Shown: one piece after another, positions 9,364 through 14,344 of the stretch
How the letters are laid out: each line of letters opens with the position of its first letter
How positions within the stretch are numbered: position 1 is the first letter of the stretch
DNA from: Spongospora subterranea
Lineage: Eukaryota; Endomyxa; Phytomyxea; Plasmodiophorida; Plasmodiophoridae
DNA length: 14,344 bases
Direction of reading: 5' to 3'
NCBI GenBank assembly: GCA_900404475.1
Contig: OUQQ01000479.1
Coordinates: 7,929-22,272 of the forward strand
Made by a program: the position numbers and the translations under genes
Notes under the pieces: generated by a model
What the model was told of the DNA's origin: nothing
The model's input: the letters and a program-made list of their open reading frames with translations, nothing else
The model's database searches: none

Positions 9364-9780
9364 ATGATCGACTGTTGTATTAGCGATCCGAATCCTGCGC
9401 CATTACTGTGTCCTAAATGCCAATCTTGTATTGTGCCAACCGGCATAGCAACGTTTGTCAATAAGCAGGTATTCATCACTCGGATAATTCCAAACTGATC
9501 CGTTATGACGAGGGCCTTATCATAGATTACAGCTCATATCCCTATGAAATCACATGAAGAACGCCCGGGTGCCGATAATGTTGAAACTCTATCGGATCAT
9601 TGGGCTGTTGCAAATCAATTTGATTTTGAAAACGTTGGCGTCAGTCGCCCTGTTGGTGCTGAAGGCTATCGTTATCTTTTATGTGCCGATTGTGATCAAG
9701 GACCTATTGGTATAAGATACGATGCCGATCCCACCTTTTATGTGTTTAATAGCCGGATCAGCACTAATTCTAAAAAATAG
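9364..9780 (+). CDS. RABIF: Rab-interacting factor MSS4/DSS4
   Basis: Small zinc protein that binds nucleotide-free exocytic Rab GTPases as a chaperone or slow exchange factor (family knowledge). Exons 9364-9468 and 9526-9780, one 57-bp phase-0 intron, 119 aa; the human protein has 123. All four zinc ligands are present: C16-x2-C19 (CPKC) and C88-x2-C91 (CADC). The family core is clear: LSDHWAVANQFDFENVG, then YRYLLCADCDQGPIG, then TFYVFNSRIS. The acceptor at 9525 is preferred over a later one at 9532 because only it keeps the frame. The reading frame is open upstream of 9364, but the ATG there gives the usual short N-terminus. It lies on the same strand as, and 492 bp before, the ANTH-kinase gene. 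Confidence 0.96.
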
Positions 9781-10272
9781 CAATTCTTCCGAAAATATAT
9801 AGCGTTAATGGCATTGACCGGCTATTTCTTCCTTTGTCACATTGGCGCCTGATAGCATCAATTGCTAATATAGAACCTCAATCTGAAAGCATACCGTTTC
9901 AGCTAAGTGAATGGATCTGCAGAAAGTTAGGGTTAAAACACGGAAGTTGATTCGCCGCCGTCCCTCTTCATCCCGTTCCAGTGTAGGAATCTGCAACGAT
10001 CATTTTGCCAAGTGGCAGACAATGGCCGCACCCCATTGCGCGTCTGGCGTCGACGAGTGCAGCCAGACACCAAGAGGGTGCGTCCTGTGACGGGACGTTA
10101 CTGGTGAAAATGGGAGAAAAAGGGTGTAACAAATTGTCATCAGTCTGTATACGAATCAAACCTGCGTCTACATAATATTTGTCGCATAACCCTTCATTCT
10201 AAATGAGACTAACGTGCTTATGGTTGACCGCTTAATCATATCTCACCCCATTCCATCGATCCGCTCACGGGA
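9781..10272. other. Intergenic region, RABIF to kinase gene
   Basis: About 490 bp that must include the RABIF 3' UTR and the promoter of the next gene. I see no canonical AATAAA close after the RABIF stop, no RNA gene, and no convincing coding frame. The minus-strand opening at about 9968-10159 has no recognisable motif. AT-rich stretches near 10165-10240 are the likeliest promoter side. Confidence 0.4.
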
Positions 10273-13200
10273 ATGGGCAACGCACAGGGCAAGATCGTCG
10301 AAATCGGCAATCGCAAGCTCGTCATTCAATCCCAGATCAAGTCGTCAGGTACAGATGTCCGCATAGGTGGATTGAAAAATGGTTCAGTATGCCGATATCT
10401 TTGCAGGCAAAGATCACACCTTGTTTTTAGCAAACGATTCACATGGCCAGCGCTTCGTCATCAAGCGAACCGTCGTGAAAAAAGGCTTAACCGATGTCGT
10501 TGCCCGTGTAAAATGGGAAGCTGATCTTTACGTAGGAATAAACCTCTGACTCATTCGTCATTGATCTTATTTGTGTCATTTTAGCAAAATCTCCCCAGTC
10601 ACAAGAATGTACTAACGTGTCATGGGTTAAAACGGTTTATCGACAAAGATGGAAACTCACAAAGTCTGCTGATTTTTGAGTTTTGCTCTGGTGGATCCTT
10701 AAAACAACTGATGACGAGAAGAGGCTGCTCATTACCAGTCCCTGAATCTATGCAAGTTCTTAGAAACATCTCCAGCGCCCTCTTATTTTTGCACACAAGA
10801 GATCCACCTATAGTCCATTTAGGCCTGCGAATTGATAATATGTTTTTACATTCCAATGGTGAATGGACACTGGGAGATTTTACGTGCAGTGCTTCCGCAC
10901 CTATTCGATGTTCTGGCAGTGACGATCTTCGAAAATTCGAACATTTGATTGATATTCCGAAGCCGTATCGATCCCCTGAAATCCTCAACATTCGCCAGTC
11001 TCGATTGGTCGATACATCCGCCGATATTTGGGCATTGGGTGTTGTGTTTTATTTTATGCTCTTTGCAAAGTTTCCTTTTGATTCCGATAAGACAGCGATT
11101 TTATTGGGCAAATACGATATTCCGGAAGCCCCCGCTTACGAAAAGCCTGTTCTCGATTTACTTGAAAATTTGCTCACAGTAAATCCTGAAAGTCGCATCG
11201 GCACAAAGAACTTGCACAGATGTGTTTCCGAGTTATATGAACATTATCGGATAATGCATGGAAATGGGTCCAGTTCTAGCCTAAAAAAGCCGCATGACAC
11301 AGCGCTCACCCATTTCTGGGGTCACAGTTTTCCGCTGACTGTTGACCCTCCTGAGGATGTAGATTTATCTGGTTCAGCGAACCCTTCGTACCAGCGAATA
11401 GTTGCGGAAGTCTCCAGCTGGACGCAAAAGGCTGCTGCGTTGAAGTTAGTTCCCCCCAAAGCTAAATATGTCAGGCGAATGGTTATTCTGGCGTGGGAGC
11501 GACAGGAAGTTGCCCCTTCAGATCTTCTTCCTGGTATGTTTCAGTGTTTATTCAGGCAACCGATATTCAGCAACGGTGTCTCCGCATATAAGGCTCTTCA
11601 AATCGTGCACAAGCTGATGCAAGAAGGGCCTCCTGCTTTTACGAACGAGGCCCTGAAGCATCGGTCACTTCTGTTAACCGTCGCAGAAAGGTGGCACTCT
11701 CAACAGGCGGATGTAGACCCTTGGGTTAGTCAGGTGCTAGTTGCTTATGCCCACGTCTTAGAGCAAAGGCTACTGTTTCTTCGAGATTCATTCATATTTG
11801 AATGCAATTTCAGCATCTCGAGTTACCTTGCTCGTGCTCGGGTTGGCCATTACTCAGGGTTTCGTGTCGACGTTTGGTTCTCACGCTGCATTGATGTGGC
11901 TCAGCGAATGCTTGAGTTTGGTCTTCAGTTGATTTCCTGTGGGTTTTTTTCGATGGGTGTCAGCGGAATAGGACCGAGCAAACAACACTTGTTTTTTAGA
12001 GAGACAATCCTTGTCCCTATCTTAGACGACTTATTTGGCATATTTTCTGCGGTCACATTTTTGCTCGGGATCGCAACGGATTGTTCTAAAATTCATCGAA
12101 CTAATTTAGATGATACGACTCGCCTTTATCAATCCTTCTTTTCTCGGTTTCATGCCCTTCTACTTCGGGCATCTAAATCGGATTTAGTAGCCACTTTTCA
12201 AAGACTACCTGAATTGCCACGGGAACTTCCAGAACTGTCAATGAATAACTCCATATATCCGCCTCAATCTAATGTTCCTGCCTATACTCCCCATAATATC
12301 GAATATTGTGAAGAGCTCCGTTCACAGTTTGTGATTCAGTTGGAAATGCTTTCAAAACACAGCAGGAACGCAAGCAAATCTCGCAATGATTCCAGATCTG
12401 CGACAGCCCCTGTCGTTCACTCCAATGAAACATGCAAAGACGCACATCTTCAAAATATTTTCGAAGAGTTCACATTGCCGCAAAAATTCGACACGCCAGT
12501 AACTGTAACAAATGTCCCAGTGCTAAGTTCATCTTCGCCTGCATCCCCTTCATCAACCGTAACCAGAAGAAATCGTTCATGGGCAGAACCCGGCAAGCAC
12601 TCAAGGCCCAGGTAAGGGTGATGACTCACTCGTGATACCGTCCACCAACATGTTTTAGGATAAAAAGCCCTTCAGATTTTGTCTGGGATTCTAGCGAATT
12701 TGGTTGGCAGAGCACTGATTTAGTTGAATGGGCTCCCGTCAGATCGTCAGTTTCCGGAATGTCATCCAACATAAACGTTAGTTGCCGGTGCGGCGATGTT
12801 GGCAATTCGGCCTTGTAAAATTCGATTTTCAGATTCCTGCACTGCTCGCGGGGAAGCCATCACCGTCGTCGGCTCAACCTTCTACCGTCAACGACAAGAC
12901 CTTACCTGAAATGTTGTTTCTGGAGCAAAAAAAGCCTCAGGTTGGTTTCTGTTGTGTTTTTGCCATTTTTTAGGCCTGCAGTAGTAAAAGAATGCTCGAA
13001 ACTTCGTTGTACTAGCTTGACGATTAATGTTTAAAAAATGGAATTTGTTTTCCTTAGGTTAATAGTTTTAGTGGAGAATTGGAGATTACTGTTACAAAAG
13101 ATGACGATATTGATAATCCTTTTGCCATCATTGAGAAAAGCATCAAAGCTCAAAAAACTGCCACTGCTTCTTATATGTCTAAGGCGATTTCCTCACACCC

Positions 13201-14344
13201 ATCACTTTCGCCCAATGAAGTTTGGCCGATTGCATTTGTTCGTTTGTTATTGCTAACAACATCAACAGTCGGAGCTGTCCAATGATGAAGATCAGACAAA
13301 TTCTGTGAGTATAATGTCAAAGGAAGATGAGATTTCTCTAGATGAGGTCAAAATCGGTGAAAGGATTGGCATTGGCGGTTTCGCCGAGGTAACTGCTTAC
13401 AGTGGTTGAGTATAAGTTCATAAAAATGGTGCAAGGTCTATAAAGGCGAGTGGCGAGGAACGGATGTTGCAATCAAAAAGTTGCTAATGCAAAGGACGAG
13501 CGCTGGATCTCTTCGCGAATTTCGCAAAGAAGTTGTGTTGTTAAGGTCAATGTGTTGAGCATTGCAGTTCTTCATCCGAACCATTGATGTTTGATGGGCA
13601 GGAGTTTACGGCACCCCAACGTAGTAATGTTTATGGGCGCTTGCACAGTTCCGCCGAGTCTGTTCATGGTCACAGAACTTTTGCAAATGAGTTTGTTCGA
13701 TCTTCTGCACAATACCGACGTAAAACTGAATTGGAAACTCCGGCTTAAAATGGCACTGGATACCGCAAATGGGATTAACTTTCTTCATCACAGTCATGTT
13801 ATCCATAGAGATTTGAAAAGTGCTAATCTTTTGGTAACAAGCATAAATTACTCAGGACCATCTGATCTCATTTTCTGTTAACAGCTTGATAAACATTATG
13901 GTGTCAAGGTATCTGATTTCGGTTTGTCCCGCATTAAAGCTCAACACTGCACGATGACGGGGCAGTGTGGCACCTTTCAATGGATGGCCCCAGAAGGTAA
14001 TCCATGCAATATCAAGTGGTTTGACAGCAATTGCTAATAAGGTTGCTGTTTTTGTTGTAGTCATCAGCAATGAAAAGTACACTGAAAAGGCCGACGTCTA
14101 TAGCTTCGGAATAATTCTCTGGGAGATCGTGGCTAGGAAGGTTCCTTTTGAAGCAATGAATGGTGTTCAGGTTGTCCTTTTTGTAGAAGGCAGTTTGTGG
14201 TAGTGATGAAAAATGCTTAGGTGAGCGTTGCCGTCGCGACACAACAGTTGAGACCAAAGATGCCAGAAGATGTTCCCAATGATATTCGTGAACTCATCGA
14301 AAACTGTTGGTCAAACAATCCTGCGTTAAGGCCTGCTTTTAGTG
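10273..14344 (+). CDS. NAK-like pseudokinase / ANTH / TKL kinase protein, 3' partial
   Basis: Twelve exons: 10273-10348, 10407-10531, 10585-12611, 12659-12776, 12833-12940, 13058-13219, 13269-13388, 13436-13545, 13602-13833, 13885-13996, 14061-14170, 14221 to the edge. Introns are 47-64 bp plus one of 117 bp. Every junction keeps frame, giving at least 1,141 aa. N-terminus MGNAQGK looks like a myristoylation site. Residues about 14-290 are AAK1/GAK-like, but HRD is HLG (D to G147), DFG is DFT, and the glycine loop is degenerate, while K45 and YRSPE remain: probably a pseudokinase. Residues about 335-620 are an ANTH domain closest to HIP1/Sla2, with K349-x9-K359-x-K361-Y362. An NPF motif is at 838-840. 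From about 898 a TKL kinase has G-loop GIGGF, K926, HRDLKSAN (D1019), DFG (1037-1039) and WMAPE. It is cut in the C-lobe. The role, likely endocytic signalling, is inference. Confidence 0.93.
11944..12000 (+). other. Possible unrecognised in-frame intron in the ANTH exon
   Basis: A 57-bp stretch running from GTTTTTTT to the strong acceptor TTGTTTTTTAG has no in-frame stop and its length is a multiple of three. Removing it would delete a Gly/Phe/Ser-rich 19-residue segment lying between two ANTH helices and give a loop nearer CALM length. HIP1 has a longer loop here, so either reading is possible. The donor is weak. Confidence 0.35.

Noticed and set aside
9781..10272. tRNA, snoRNA or CRISPR-like structure in the gap
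   Set aside because: No B-box-like sequence, cloverleaf, box motifs or regularly spaced repeats were seen by eye.
12974..13008. An extra exon inside the 117-bp intron
   Set aside because: A 33-bp plus a 49-bp intron would leave a 35-nt exon that breaks the frame of the following conserved sequence.
12612..13268. Reading the left and right kinase regions as two separate genes
   Set aside because: No AATAAA or clear stop closes the first; exons 4 to 7 join in phase through GT-AG introns, and the in-between exons have matching linker character.

Overview
The window is eukaryotic nuclear DNA. Its coding sequences are broken by very short GT-AG introns, mostly 43-69 bp, and the products belong to eukaryote-only families: a 60S-maturation GTPase, RNA polymerase subunits, ABITRAM, MSS4/RABIF, and an endocytic ANTH domain joined to kinases. 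Compact spacing, tiny introns and a Raf-like TKL kinase suggest a free-living protist, perhaps an amoebozoan or a relative of opisthokonts. That placement is inference; I could not search any database.

Layout, left to right. EFL1/RIA1-type GTPase (+, 134-3068). Convergent with it, POLR2K/RPB12 (-, 3168-3468), the zinc-ribbon subunit shared by RNA polymerases I, II and III. A 215-bp divergent promoter gap. ABITRAM/Simiate (+, about 3684-4400). Convergent with that, POLR3E/RPC5 (-, 4493-6903; 11 exons). Then about 2.4 kb (6904-9363) with no recognised gene. It holds fragments that look coding on both strands, and an old inverted duplication around 7440-8020. RABIF/MSS4 (+, 9364-9780) follows, then a 0.5-kb gap. 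The last gene (+, 10273 to beyond the right edge) is a large multidomain signalling gene.

The first four genes serve growth functions (ribosome maturation and transcription), plus a small conserved protein, and are packed with gaps of 92-215 bp. No operon-like coupling is implied. The right-hand genes concern membrane traffic: RABIF is a Rab chaperone or exchange factor, and the last gene is built around an endocytic phosphoinositide-binding domain.

The most unusual object is the last gene. Read through consistent splice phases it encodes, in order: a possible N-myristoylation signal, an AAK1/GAK (NAK)-like kinase domain that has lost its catalytic Asp, a HIP1/Sla2-like ANTH domain with an intact phosphoinositide-binding signature, a linker with an NPF motif, and a TKL kinase domain with all catalytic motifs. 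This looks like a single-chain link between clathrin/actin endocytosis and Raf-like signalling.
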